Assembly (NCBI GenBank): GCA_030950365.1
Contig: JAUZRQ010000100.1
Span: 1-46,126, forward strand
Length of the DNA: 46,126 bases
DNA from: Candidatus Zhuqueibacterota bacterium
GTDB taxonomy: Bacteria > Zhuqueibacterota > Zhuqueibacteria > Zhuqueibacterales > Geothermadaptataceae
Direction of reading: 5' to 3'
Shown: positions 26,328 to 34,254 of the stretch, piece after piece
Layout of the letters: each line of letters starts with the position of its first letter
How positions within the stretch are numbered: the first letter of the stretch is position 1
Translations under genes and position numbers: made by a program
The notes under the pieces: model-generated
Told to the model about the DNA's origin: nothing
Databases searched by the model: none
What the model saw: only the letters and a program-made list of their open reading frames with translations

Positions 26328-27632
26328 TTATTCTTGCGAATTGAACGGTTGTCCCACGGCCTTTTCCAGCGCCGCGTATTGCTTGAAATAATTGGCCTGC
26401 TCACGTGCATAGGCCAGGCGCAGTTGCAGCAACATGCGCTCGGCATCCAGCAGGTTCAGAAAATCCAGTTTGCCGGTTTTATAGGCCGACAGCGCCGACT
26501 CCAGGCTCGTTTCGGCCTGCACCAGCAATCCCTGTTCGTACAGGTCCAGGGTTTCTCGCAGGGTTTTTAACTGAAAAAGAATATCGGCAATCTCCGCTTC
26601 CACGGTTTTCCAGAGATTGTCGTATTGATACTGCCGGGCGATTTGCATCTCGGTGGCCTGCTCCACGGCCGCCCGCCGCGGGCCGAGCCAGATCGGCAGG
26701 TTGATGCCCAGCATCACCGAAAAAGCGTCCTTGCCGGAATCCTGAAACATGCCATTGACCTTCGGAATCGAAATGTAGGTGGTTTGAAAATTAAAATCCG
26801 GCAGGTAATTTTTGCGGGCCAGCTTTTTGGCAAACGAGGCTTTTTCAATCATGTATTTGGTCGCCTTCAGCTCCTGGCGGCGCTCGCGCGCGATTGCCAG
26901 CAACTGTTGTTCAGCCAGGGTCACCGGCGGCAGATCAATATCCACTGCCGTGCCGATCGGCGCATCCGCGGAACGGTTCATCAGTGCGTTTAGCCGGGCT
27001 ACCACGCCCGTGCGCCGTTTTTCAAATGCCAGCTCTTTCACCTCGATCGTGCTGATCTCGACCTGTGCCTTCAGCACCTGCGCCTGAATGCCGCTACCGG
27101 TGGCATACTTGGTGGCCGCCACATCGGCGAAATCCCGCAGGATGCGCTTGTACGTGCGCAGAATGCGCAGCGATTGATCGATGTTGTACAGGTCTGCGTA
27201 AGTGCTTTTCACCTTGAACAGCACATCCCGGCGCGCCGCTTCATAGTCCTGTCGTGCGGCTTCGGCATCCTGCAAGGCGATTTTGCCTTTCAATCCCAGC
27301 TTTCCCGGGAACGGAATGCGCTGCGACAACACAAACACGTTTTCCTGTGGACCGACCCGCGTTTCCACGTTTTTCACCCAGCGGGTGTAACCCAGAACCG
27401 GATCGGGCAGCGACGATACCTGCGCCGGTACCGCCAGCAACGCGCGATAGCGTTTTTCAGCTGAACGGATTCCCGGATTCTCCTTCAGGGCAATCTCGAT
27501 GATCTCGGAGAGATTCGCCACCGCGCTGGTGTCCGCCATCGGATTCTCCTGCAATTGCCGTGCGCGTGCGACTCCGGCCAGCAGCAGGATGGTGATGAAC
27601 ATCCAGCTTATTTTCATCATGCTGTGCTTCAT
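26328..27632 (-). CDS. TolC-family outer-membrane channel of the metal efflux pump (CusC-type)
   Basis: A 434-residue outer-membrane factor. The signal peptide is MKHSMMKISWMFITILLLAG. The protein shows the family's duplicated coiled-coil layout: NLSEIIEIALKENPGIRSAEKRY, then the strand LGYTRWVKNVETRVGPQENVF with the metal-pump-typical LSQRIPFPGKLGLKGKIA, and in the second half FSVMLGINLPIWLGPRRAAVEQA. It completes the tripartite Cu/Ag pump with CusB (34 bp downstream) and CusA. The start at ATG 27632 follows GAGGATAGA; in-frame codons further upstream lie in the 5' leader. It is the first gene of the operon and has a sigma-54 promoter with its predicted start about 59 bp upstream. Confidence 0.9.
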   Translation of the reverse strand: MKHSMMKISWMFITILLLAGVARARQLQENPMADTSAVANLSEIIEIALKENPGIRSAEKRYRALLAVPAQVSSLPDPVLGYTRWVKNVETRVGPQENVFVLSQRIPFPGKLGLKGKIALQDAEAARQDYEAARRDVLFKVKSTYADLYNIDQSLRILRTYKRILRDFADVAATKYATGSGIQAQVLKAQVEISTIEVKELAFEKRRTGVVARLNALMNRSADAPIGTAVDIDLPPVTLAEQQLLAIARERRQELKATKYMIEKASFAKKLARKNYLPDFNFQTTYISIPKVNGMFQDSGKDAFSVMLGINLPIWLGPRRAAVEQATEMQIARQYQYDNLWKTVEAEIADILFQLKTLRETLDLYEQGLLVQAETSLESALSAYKTGKLDFLNLLDAERMLLQLRLAYAREQANYFKQYAALEKAVGQPFNSQE

Positions 27633-27702
27633 TCTATCCTCTTGTTGATCTGTCTGATTCATATTCCAGATTATTTCCATAGATTAAACGTCTCTTCTAT
27701 TG

Positions 27703-27716
27703 GCAAAGGCTGTGCC
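27703..27716 (-). promoter_or_regulatory. Sigma-54 (-24/-12) promoter of the TolC/CusB/CusA operon
   Basis: On the minus strand the site is GGCACAGCCTTTGC, matching the consensus GGCACGNNNNTTGC at 13 of 14 positions including spacing. Transcription would start near 27691, giving a leader of about 59 bases before the TolC gene. The paired palindromes at 27889-27925 lie about 170 bp upstream of the -24 element. Confidence 0.82.
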
Positions 27717-27888
27717 GAAAATAAAGCGATGGCGGCATTACCGCCACGCACGAGGGCCTGCTGGGTAAGATGCGAAAACAGGTGTTTGTTTTTTTGAGAA
27801 TTGCGCCGCCAGAGGACGGGAAAAATTTTTGGTCGGGGGAATTTTTTGGCTGGTCGTTGGAACGTTTGGATCAAACGGGAGGGCAACC

Positions 27889-27925
27889 TGTAGAATATTC
27901 TACAAACCATGTAGAATATTCTACA
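27889..27925. promoter_or_regulatory. Paired palindromic activator sites, Cu/Ag pump operon
   Basis: Two identical copies of the perfect 16-bp palindrome TGTAGAATATTCTACA, at 27889-27904 and 27910-27925, with centres 21 bp apart. The spacing equals that of the pair at 19066-19102. They lie immediately downstream of the NtrC-type regulator gene and upstream of the sigma-54 promoter, so they are most likely its enhancer-type binding sites. Confidence 0.85.
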
Positions 27926-28073
27926 AAACAGATAATCCACAAAAAAGACCAAAAAGTCGCCGCGCGGGAGATTCACAAACCAACACCTCAAAACGCGATG
28001 GCAGCCAGTGGCCGATAGCGAGAACGGCCATCGGTGGGATTAAATGGAACGATTCGGCTGTAAAAGGACAGAA

Positions 28074-29432
28074 TCAGGATATGCCCAGCTTTTTCATCCG
28101 GTAGATCAGCACATGGCGCGGGATACCGAGCATCTTCGCCGCGGCCGTCTGGTTGCCGTGGCACTTGTTCAGGGCGTTGAGGATCGCCTCTTTTTCAATT
28201 TCGGCCAGCGAATGAACATCACCGGTGCCGCCATCAGACGCGCCCGGCTCGGCTTTGCGGCCATGCACCACATGGGCAGGCAGGACGTCCAGGCCGATCA
28301 CGCCGCCGTCGGCCAGAATCGTGGCGCGTTCCATGACGTTCTCCAGTTCTCGCACGTTGCCGGGCCAGTCGTACGCCATCAGCGCATCCATGGCCTCGGG
28401 CGAAATGCGCATGCGTTTGGTGCTGCCGAACTTGTTCAAAAAATACTGCGCCAGATGCGGAATATCTTCCCTGCGCTCGCGCAGCGGCGGAATGCGGATG
28501 GGAAACACCGACAGCCGGTAGTACAAATCTTCGCGAAACACGCCTTCCTGCACCAGCTTTTCCAGATTTCGGTTGGTGGCCGCAAGAATGCGTACATCCA
28601 CCTCGATGGGCCGGTCGCCCCCCACGCGCTCGATGACGCGCTCCTGCAGCACGCGCAGCAGTTTGGCCTGCAGCTCCGGCTTCAAATCGCCGACCTCATC
28701 CAGAAAAATGGTGCCGCCATTGGCCTGCTCAAACTTGCCGCGGCGGTCGCGGGTGGCTCCGGTGAAAGCGCCCTTCACATGACCAAACAGCTCGCTTTCG
28801 AGCAGGTTATCGGGGATTGATGGGCAATTCACCACCACCAGTGGGCCATTTTTGCGGCCGCTGTTGTAATGAATGGCGCGCGCGATCAGCTCTTTGCCGG
28901 TGCCGCTCTCGCCCAGAATGAGCACGGTGGCCTCGGTTTCCACCACCCGCGCCACCATCTTCAGCACTTCTTGCATCGGCTGACTGCGCGCGATAATGGC
29001 TGAAAAATCATAGTTTTTCAGCAGTTCGGAGCGCAACTGAATATTTTCCGTCTCGAGCTGTCGCGTGCGCAACGCCTTTTCCAGCGTGAACAATAGTTGC
29101 TCCCTTCCGAACGGCTTGGCCACGTAATCATCCGCGCCCTGGCGGCAGGCTTCCAGCGCATTATCAATGGTGCCGTAGGCGGTGATGATGATAAAAATCA
29201 CATCCAAACTTTGCTGGCGCACAAATTTCAAAAAATCAATGCCCGAGCCATCGGGGAGCGCTAGATCGCACACCACAGCATCGAAACTTTTCTCCACGAA
29301 CCGCTGCCGCGCCTGCTGCAGATTTTCCGCCGTGGTCACGCTGTATCCAGCCTGACTGAGCTGGTGTTCCAGCACTCGCAACAGACTCGGATCGTCATCC
29401 ACCAGCAGAAGCTGTTTCGGCTCTTTCTTCAT
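28074..29432 (-). CDS. Sigma-54-dependent response regulator (NtrC/ZraR-type)
   Basis: A 452-residue activator. The receiver domain (about residues 6-118) has the acidic pocket VDDD and the phosphoacceptor Asp56 (CDLALPDGSG). The AAA+ domain (about 140-375) has Walker A GESGTGKE, the sigma-54-contacting GAFTGA loop, Walker B GTIFLDEVGDL and the arginine-finger region. The C-terminal Fis-type helix-turn-helix (about 410-452) reads AILNALNKCHGNQTAAAKMLGIPRHVLIYRMKKLG. It is translated from an ATG that overlaps the kinase gene by 38 bp. The GAFTGA loop and the adjacent -24/-12 promoters make control of the metal pump operons very likely; the inducing metal is inferred from the targets. Confidence 0.94.
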   Translation of the reverse strand: MKKEPKQLLLVDDDPSLLRVLEHQLSQAGYSVTTAENLQQARQRFVEKSFDAVVCDLALPDGSGIDFLKFVRQQSLDVIFIIITAYGTIDNALEACRQGADDYVAKPFGREQLLFTLEKALRTRQLETENIQLRSELLKNYDFSAIIARSQPMQEVLKMVARVVETEATVLILGESGTGKELIARAIHYNSGRKNGPLVVVNCPSIPDNLLESELFGHVKGAFTGATRDRRGKFEQANGGTIFLDEVGDLKPELQAKLLRVLQERVIERVGGDRPIEVDVRILAATNRNLEKLVQEGVFREDLYYRLSVFPIRIPPLRERREDIPHLAQYFLNKFGSTKRMRISPEAMDALMAYDWPGNVRELENVMERATILADGGVIGLDVLPAHVVHGRKAEPGASDGGTGDVHSLAEIEKEAILNALNKCHGNQTAAAKMLGIPRHVLIYRMKKLGIS

Positions 29433-30555
29433 ATTCCGCCCTCATTAGAGGTATCACCAGCCTTGCCGTCGTGCCTTTGCCGGGTTCGCTTTCCAGGCTC
29501 AGCTCCCAGCCATAGCTGTCTGCAATGCGTTTGGAAATCGGCAGCCCGAGCCCGGTGCCAGTCTGGCGCGTGGTGAAAAACGGTTTAAAGACCTCTTCAA
29601 GCACCTCCGGATCGATACCCACGCCGTCGTCCTTGATGGTGAGCTCGACCACCGGTTGCTGCGAGGTTTCGCGATCGACCGCGAGCAGCACATTGATGTG
29701 GCCTCCGGCGGGCACAGCAGCAAAGGCATTGAGCAACAAATTCAACACCACCTGCCGGTACTGGTTTTCATCGCCGGTGACCCAGACGGCTTCGCCGGGA
29801 ATACCGGCGTGCAGGTGTTTTTTTTCTTTCCGGGCTTTTGCTTGCAAAATCTGGGCCACGGTGCGCGTGGCTCTGGCCACATCGAAGCGCTCGTGTTTTT
29901 TGCGCGCCGAAGCCCCCGCCAGGCTCAGGTAATTTTCGATCACCTCGTTGATGCGGTCCACGTCGCGAATCAAAAGCTCCACAAACTCGCGGTTTTTGCC
30001 GCCCTGCGGATAATCGTCGCGCAGGATTTCCGCCGCGCCTTTGATGGCGCCGAGCGGGTTGCGCACCTCGTGCGCCAGACTCGCCGTCAGTTCGCCGAGA
30101 ATCGCCAGGCGATCGGCCAGGCGCAGTTGTTCTTCCACTTCGGCAAGCTGCTCGGATTGCCGCTGCAATTTTTCATACGACGCCTGCAGCTCCCGGGCCA
30201 CGCGTTCGTACCGGAACCGCTCCGCCCGCTCGCTTTCCACCAGCTTACCGGTGATGAACGCCACCACGTTGAAAATCACCATCTCCACAAACCGGTTGAC
30301 AATGACCTCGAAATGCTCGCTCCAGTCGCTGGTGACGTGGGGCGTATAAATGATGGAAATGGAGATCGAGGCGATAAGTCCGCCGCGCACCCCAAACCGG
30401 AACGCCGCCAGGATGATGGGGATGTAATACAGAATTTTGTAGATGTCGTGAAAATAAGCCAGGGCAATATCGGTGCTATAATGCAACACGCTGATGATGG
30501 CGATCAGGCCGGCAATGCCCAGCGCATCGCGTTTGTCCTGTCGGGTGAGTTTCAT
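29395..30555 (-). CDS. Membrane sensor histidine kinase
   Basis: A 386-residue kinase. Residues about 10-105 form a hydrophobic bundle (LGIAGLIAIISVLHY, ILYYIPIILAAFRFGVRGGLIASISISIIY, VEMVIFNVVAFITG) with only short loops, so there is no sizeable periplasmic sensor domain. A coiled coil (about 106-147) leads to the HisKA domain with His162 in LAHEVRNPLGAIKG. The HATPase domain has the N box (VVLNLLLNAFAAVP), G1 (DDGVGID), F (FKPFFTTRQTGTGLGL) and G2 motifs. It overlaps the response-regulator gene by 38 bp and is its cognate kinase. In ZraS/CusS-type systems the signal is periplasmic metal; here sensing may be within the membrane. Confidence 0.92.
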   Translation of the reverse strand: MKLTRQDKRDALGIAGLIAIISVLHYSTDIALAYFHDIYKILYYIPIILAAFRFGVRGGLIASISISIIYTPHVTSDWSEHFEVIVNRFVEMVIFNVVAFITGKLVESERAERFRYERVARELQASYEKLQRQSEQLAEVEEQLRLADRLAILGELTASLAHEVRNPLGAIKGAAEILRDDYPQGGKNREFVELLIRDVDRINEVIENYLSLAGASARKKHERFDVARATRTVAQILQAKARKEKKHLHAGIPGEAVWVTGDENQYRQVVLNLLLNAFAAVPAGGHINVLLAVDRETSQQPVVELTIKDDGVGIDPEVLEEVFKPFFTTRQTGTGLGLPISKRIADSYGWELSLESEPGKGTTARLVIPLMRAEYEERAETASAGG

Positions 30556-30592
30556 GGGTCGCTCGCGTTCATCGCTCGTTTGGCTTGCGAAT

Positions 30593-30620
30593 AAAAAAAC
30601 CCTGCTTTCCAGTGGCAGGG
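30593..30620 (-). terminator. Terminator upstream of the histidine kinase gene
   Basis: On the minus strand CCCTGC (30615-30620), a 9-base loop, GCAGGG (30600-30605) and a run of seven T form a compact terminator. It lies 38 bp before the kinase ATG, so either the kinase promoter lies inside this short gap or the hairpin attenuates read-through from the tRNA unit. Confidence 0.65.
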
Positions 30621-30736
30621 CCGCTCAGTCAAGGGGGCAAAGCAACGTCAAGGACGGCACATTCGTACAAATATAGCCATTTCCCCCGGCCGGATGCAAG
30701 ATTTTTGCGCTGAGTCCCGAGGAGATGGTTCAGCAA

Positions 30737-30768
30737 TAAAAAAGCCCTGCACTGGCTGCTGCAGGGCT
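30737..30768 (-). terminator. Terminator of the tRNA-Met gene
   Basis: On the minus strand AGCCCTGCA (30760-30768) pairs with TGCAGGGCT (30742-30750), followed by TTTTT. It starts 7 bases after the 3' end of the tRNA. Confidence 0.9.
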
Positions 30769-30774
30769 GTTGCA

Positions 30775-30848
30775 ATAGCGGTGCAGGGACTCGAACCCCG
30801 AACACGCGGATTATGATTCCGCTGCTCTACCACTTGAGCTACACCGCC
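30775..30848 (-). tRNA. tRNA-Met (CAU), elongator type
   Basis: Minus-strand cloverleaf of 74 nt. The acceptor stem GGCGGTG pairs with CACCGCT (the first pair is G-U) and the discriminator is A. The D arm reads GCTCAAGTGGTAGAGC, the anticodon stem-loop GCGGA-ATCATAA-TCCGC with anticodon CAT, and the T arm GGGGTTCGAGTCCC. The CCA end is not encoded. The acceptor stem is paired at position 1, unlike initiator tRNA; tRNA-Ile2 (also CAU before lysidine modification) cannot be fully excluded, but the body matches elongator Met. Confidence 0.92.
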
Positions 30849-30876
30849 ACGATAGTGTCTTTTTTTGAAGCGTCCA

Positions 30877-30905
30877 AATTTAATATATCATCCTTCGATT
30901 TGCAA
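30877..30905 (-). promoter_or_regulatory. Sigma-70-type promoter of the tRNA-Met gene
   Basis: On the minus strand TTGCAA (30900-30905), a 17-bp spacer and TAAATT (30877-30882) followed by TG. The start would be near 30870, some 22 bases before the mature tRNA. The -10 again fits TAnnTTTG, like the promoter at 3352-3380. Confidence 0.6.
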
Positions 30906-30940
30906 GCGAAATTTCAACCGATCGGCCGGCTTTCGTGCAC

Positions 30941-31834
30941 TCAAATCGCCCGCCGTTCCCACGGGTACGGCCGCGGCAGCGCCTCGTTCACCGCGCGGCG
31001 TTTGATCAGCGTCACCCGGTTACCCGGCGGGTGGAAAATCACCTCGTCCATGAACTGCCGCATCATATACACGCCGCGGCCGCGCGGTTTATATAGAAAT
31101 TCTTTCTGCGTGGGATCGGGTAAGCCCTCAAAATCGAAGCCTTCACCTTCGTCGCGGATATCAAACACGGCTTTTTCGTAATCGAAATCGGCCTGCACAT
31201 ACACTTTTTTGTTGGGATCGAACTTGTTGCCGTGCTCCATGGCGTTGGTCAGCGCCTCCACCAGCGCAATCTTCACGTTGATTTGCTCAAGCGAAATCAG
31301 GCCATGTTTAAACAGCTCCTCGGTGAGATAATAGACCGTACCGCCGAGCAGCTCCAGATCGCTGGGCAATTCCAGTCGCAGCGTGGTTTTCATGTGCGGC
31401 AGCACTTTGACATAGCGCAAGTGCTCCAGCCGGAACTGCAGCAGCCGATCGATGACCGCAGCGACTTGCCTGGGCTCCGAAATATCGCCGACGAAATGAT
31501 TGGCGCCCGCCTTGATGGAGCGTTCCAGCACCTTCCGATCGCAGCCATTGGCCACCAGCAGGATGGGCATCAGCGGGAAGCGGTTCCGAATCTGGAAAAT
31601 CTTTTCCGGCGTGTGCGCGCCATCGCCAGCGTCGATCAACACCAGATCGGCTGGATGCTGGCCCAACCAGGTCAATAGCCGGTGATTGCTGTGAAAGAGC
31701 TTGAGCGCATACCCCGTCGGCTCAAAGGTTTGACGAATTTTCTGAGCGTTGGTGCGGTCCTCGCACAATACCACAATTCGCGCCTGTTTCAAATGATTTC
31801 CCTTGATGGTGGGATTTTTAATGATTGTCGCCAT
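30941..31834 (-). CDS. Receiver-domain protein with RsbW-type HATPase domain
   Basis: A 297-residue two-domain protein. Residues about 18-135 resemble a response-regulator receiver (RIVVLCEDRTNAQKIR, Asp68 in DLVLIDAGDG, PILLVANG, KAGANHFVGD). Residues about 155-285 are a HATPase_c_2 domain of the anti-sigma-factor kinase type: KIALVEALTNAMEHGNKFD (N box), DIRDEGEGFD (G1) and PRGRGVYMMRQFMDEV (G2). There is no HisKA domain, so it is a Ser/Thr kinase or partner-switching protein of the RsbW/SpoIIAB kind whose activity may be set by phosphorylation of the receiver. No anti-sigma antagonist or PP2C gene is visible nearby. It follows the cytidylate-kinase-like gene by 121 bp. The start (ATG 31834) has a poor ribosome site. 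Confidence 0.82.
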   Translation of the reverse strand: MATIIKNPTIKGNHLKQARIVVLCEDRTNAQKIRQTFEPTGYALKLFHSNHRLLTWLGQHPADLVLIDAGDGAHTPEKIFQIRNRFPLMPILLVANGCDRKVLERSIKAGANHFVGDISEPRQVAAVIDRLLQFRLEHLRYVKVLPHMKTTLRLELPSDLELLGGTVYYLTEELFKHGLISLEQINVKIALVEALTNAMEHGNKFDPNKKVYVQADFDYEKAVFDIRDEGEGFDFEGLPDPTQKEFLYKPRGRGVYMMRQFMDEVIFHPPGNRVTLIKRRAVNEALPRPYPWERRAI

Positions 31835-31955
31835 GCAAACAGGTCACCGCAATGGTCCATCATCCAATTGATGCTCTAATCCACCATTATCGGCATATCT
31901 GCCGATGTCTTTTAAAATGTTGACATTTTCACACAATCTCGGTCGCGATTGCGCT

Positions 31956-32678
31956 TCAGGCCACCGTCTCCGCTTCCAGCTTTTCGACGCCCAGGATGAT
32001 AAATTCCACGCAATTTTCCACGCCCAGGCTGGCGGCATTCAGAACCATGTCGTAATGCGTGCAATCGGCGATATTCTGGTGAAAATGCTGCCGGATGAAA
32101 CTACGCTGCATTTCATCCGATGCTTCGAGCCGGCGCCGCGCCTCGTCTTCGGAAAGCCCCTCCTTTTGCTGCAATTGTTCGATGCGCCAGTTCAGCGGCG
32201 CGACGATGCGAACGCGCAGGCCATTTTTTTGCGGCACAATGAAATTGGCGCCGCGTCCGACAATCACCGCTTGGCCGTGATGCGCTATGGCGTAAATCAC
32301 CTCACTGAGCTTTTTCAAATAGTGCCGGCCATCCATGGAGCTGAATGTCAGCAAATTCTCGACCCAGGTGTGCAGTTCATTCTGCACCTTTTCATCGAAC
32401 AGCGCCACGATCTACCGGCGCACCCGCGACTCATTGGCGATGTATTCGACGATCTCCCGATCAAAGAGCTGCCAACCAGGCCGTTCCGCCACCTTGCGGG
32501 CAATCTCATCGCCCGCGGTTCCAATGAAACGTGAAATGGTCACATAAGGCCCGAATTTCTGCGCACCACCGGTCAGCACATCCTCGGTTGCTACCACAGG
32601 CTGCGCCATCGTCTCCCACAGCCGAATCTGCCGGTTAATCAGGGCCTCGATCTCTTTACCCCGTTTGGCTCTGGACAT
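31956..32678 (-). pseudogene. Cytidylate-kinase-like gene interrupted by an in-frame amber codon
   Basis: A single reading frame of 241 codons is broken by TAG at 32412-32414. The first part (88 residues) carries the family N-terminus, PYVTISRFIGTAGDEIARKV and WQLFDREIVEYIANESR, matching the Cytidylate_kin2 pattern (TISR..GSGG.EIA ... YD.E...YIA). The second part (about 150 residues) continues in the same frame with ALFDEKVQNELHTWV, GQAVIVGRGANFIV and RVRIVAPLNWRIEQL. No frameshift is involved. The P-loop equivalent is degenerate (GTAGDE), as in many members of this family. The gene is either a recent pseudogene, a sequencing error or a read-through gene; a GTG just after the stop could restart translation. 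Confidence 0.75.
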
Positions 32679-32744
32679 GGCGATTCCCCATGGTCAAAGT
32701 GCACTGCTTTATCTTCATTCCCCCCTGATGCTCTCTACCCTGTT

Positions 32745-33794
32745 TTACTTTGCATCGATCAATTTATATCCTTTGGGGATCGCAAAAAGATCGGCAGACA
32801 GATTTTCGGCCTTCAGTTCCAGAGTTTTGGATACCGTTTTCAGAAGTTCGGTGGCTTTTTTCTCTTTCTTTTTCTTTTTGGCGAGCTTTTTCCCCAGGCC
32901 TTTAAACAACCCACCCACGGATTTGGGGATTTCGATTTCTTCTTCTTCCTCCATGCTCTGCTGTTTGGATTCGCCCCAGCTTTCGAACACGGTATGGCTT
33001 TCCAGCGGCACGCCATCGAGTTTTTCTTTTTCCGCATCGACGCGCTGCAAGGCTGCGGCAAGCTGCGGATAGGCTTCCTGCAGTTTTTGCAGCATGCTGC
33101 GTATGTTTGTGCCGGAGGGGGAAAAACCGAGTTTTTCGGCCAGCCGCTGCTGGAACGCCTTCATTTCGTCCAATCCCGGCACATTTTTAGAGAGCCAGAC
33201 GGTCGCAATAACGTTGACGCCACCCTGCCCGGCTTCCTCCATTTCACCGGTTTCTTCGTCGCGCTCCTTCACATCGGCCGTTAGCTTCAACCGGATGACC
33301 ACCTTCTCCGCCTTATAGCCGGCGATTTTTTTGGTATCTCCCGGAGTGTCGATATCAACCTCGACATCCCATTTCACCTCAGTATCTGGCGGCTCCATTT
33401 CTTCAGCCTGAGGCTGCTCCGGCGATTTGGCCTCCGCCATGGTCTCGCGCAAGGCTTCCAGGCTTTCCCGCCACTCATCGAAACTCGTTTCGGTGTACTG
33501 CTTTTCTTTGTGGTTGATATGAATCAGTACCTCGCGGTCCAGATCCAGAATCTGAGTTTCGACGAGTTTGCCTTTTTTATCGAGCTTATCGGTGCGCAAC
33601 ACATTGCCTTTGAGATAGGTCACGGTTTTGACCGGCTTGTTGCCGCCGAACAGGCGCATCATCAATCCAAGAGTTCCTTTAAATTCAAATTTGGATTCGG
33701 TGACATGCTTGATATCGGGGGCTGGCAGGGCAATAAGTTGGGCCGAAAGCGCTACCATGAAAACGCTTACTAAAACGGCCTTCGCTTTTTTCAT
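32745..33794 (-). CDS. Exported protein with acidic and lysine-rich segments, function unknown
   Basis: A 349-residue protein with signal peptide MKKAKAVLVSVFMVALSAQLIA. Residues about 30-110 (FKGTLGLMMRLFGG, KTVTYLKGNVLRTDKLDKKG, REVLIHINHKEKQYTETSFDEW) resemble DUF4412-like periplasmic proteins that follow a LolA-type pattern. A Pro/Glu-rich linker (about 125-140) precedes a beta-rich middle (about 140-215). The C-terminal third has coiled-coil-like sequence (LQKLQEAYPQLAAALQRVDAE), a run of Glu (MEEEEEIEIP) and then a run of Lys (KKLAKKKKKEKKA). The start at ATG 33794 has GGAGGG upstream. It precedes the broken kinase-like gene by 66 bp. The function is not known. Confidence 0.7.
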   Translation of the reverse strand: MKKAKAVLVSVFMVALSAQLIALPAPDIKHVTESKFEFKGTLGLMMRLFGGNKPVKTVTYLKGNVLRTDKLDKKGKLVETQILDLDREVLIHINHKEKQYTETSFDEWRESLEALRETMAEAKSPEQPQAEEMEPPDTEVKWDVEVDIDTPGDTKKIAGYKAEKVVIRLKLTADVKERDEETGEMEEAGQGGVNVIATVWLSKNVPGLDEMKAFQQRLAEKLGFSPSGTNIRSMLQKLQEAYPQLAAALQRVDAEKEKLDGVPLESHTVFESWGESKQQSMEEEEEIEIPKSVGGLFKGLGKKLAKKKKKEKKATELLKTVSKTLELKAENLSADLFAIPKGYKLIDAK

Positions 33795-34254
33795 GATTCC
33801 CTCCAACTCGTTGAAATAAAGGAATTTAATATCCCGCAGAAGACAATATATCCTATTTTGCGCTATAGTGCAAGGAAATTATGGCCGGGTAGATTGACTG
33901 TAAGGCGATGGTCAACTCAGCTGATAGTATTGGACAAGCTGGCAAGTTCTCAACCCCTGCCAGCGCTCCCCCCCTTTTTCTGCAAGCAGGCTAAATTGGG
34001 ATTTTCCTTGAAATCAGCGTAAATCAGTGAAATCTGTGGTTGATTGTGTGGCTGTGGTATTACATCCTTTTCCCACTGGTATGATTCCAGTCCTGGCAGA
34101 ATGGGATTGCACAAGCTGACAGAGCGCCTACCCATGCCAACATTAAAAAACAATCTTTGCAAACAGACTAAGGCAGCATTTCCCTTATAATCTGTGTAAA
34201 TCTGTGGTTTCTGTTTAACGCAGCCACGGTCTGCAGCCTGGCAGAATGGGCGAC
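33795..34254. other. Repeat-bearing gap after the giant synthase gene
   Basis: About 460 bp without a gene. Two stretches read AAATCAGTGAAATCTGTGG (near 34024) and AATCTGTGTAAATCTGTGG (near 34190), and two GTCCTGGCAGAATGGG / AGCCTGGCAGAATGGG units occur near 34090 and 34235. The same motifs lie near 5610-5720, so this is another dispersed repeat family. Confidence 0.5.

Larger units (their letters stand above)
27633..28073. other. Regulatory region of the Cu/Ag pump operon
   Basis: A 441-bp non-coding gap between the response-regulator stop and the TolC start. It contains the sigma-54 promoter and the paired palindromes listed separately. Open frames here lack any family signature. Confidence 0.6.
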
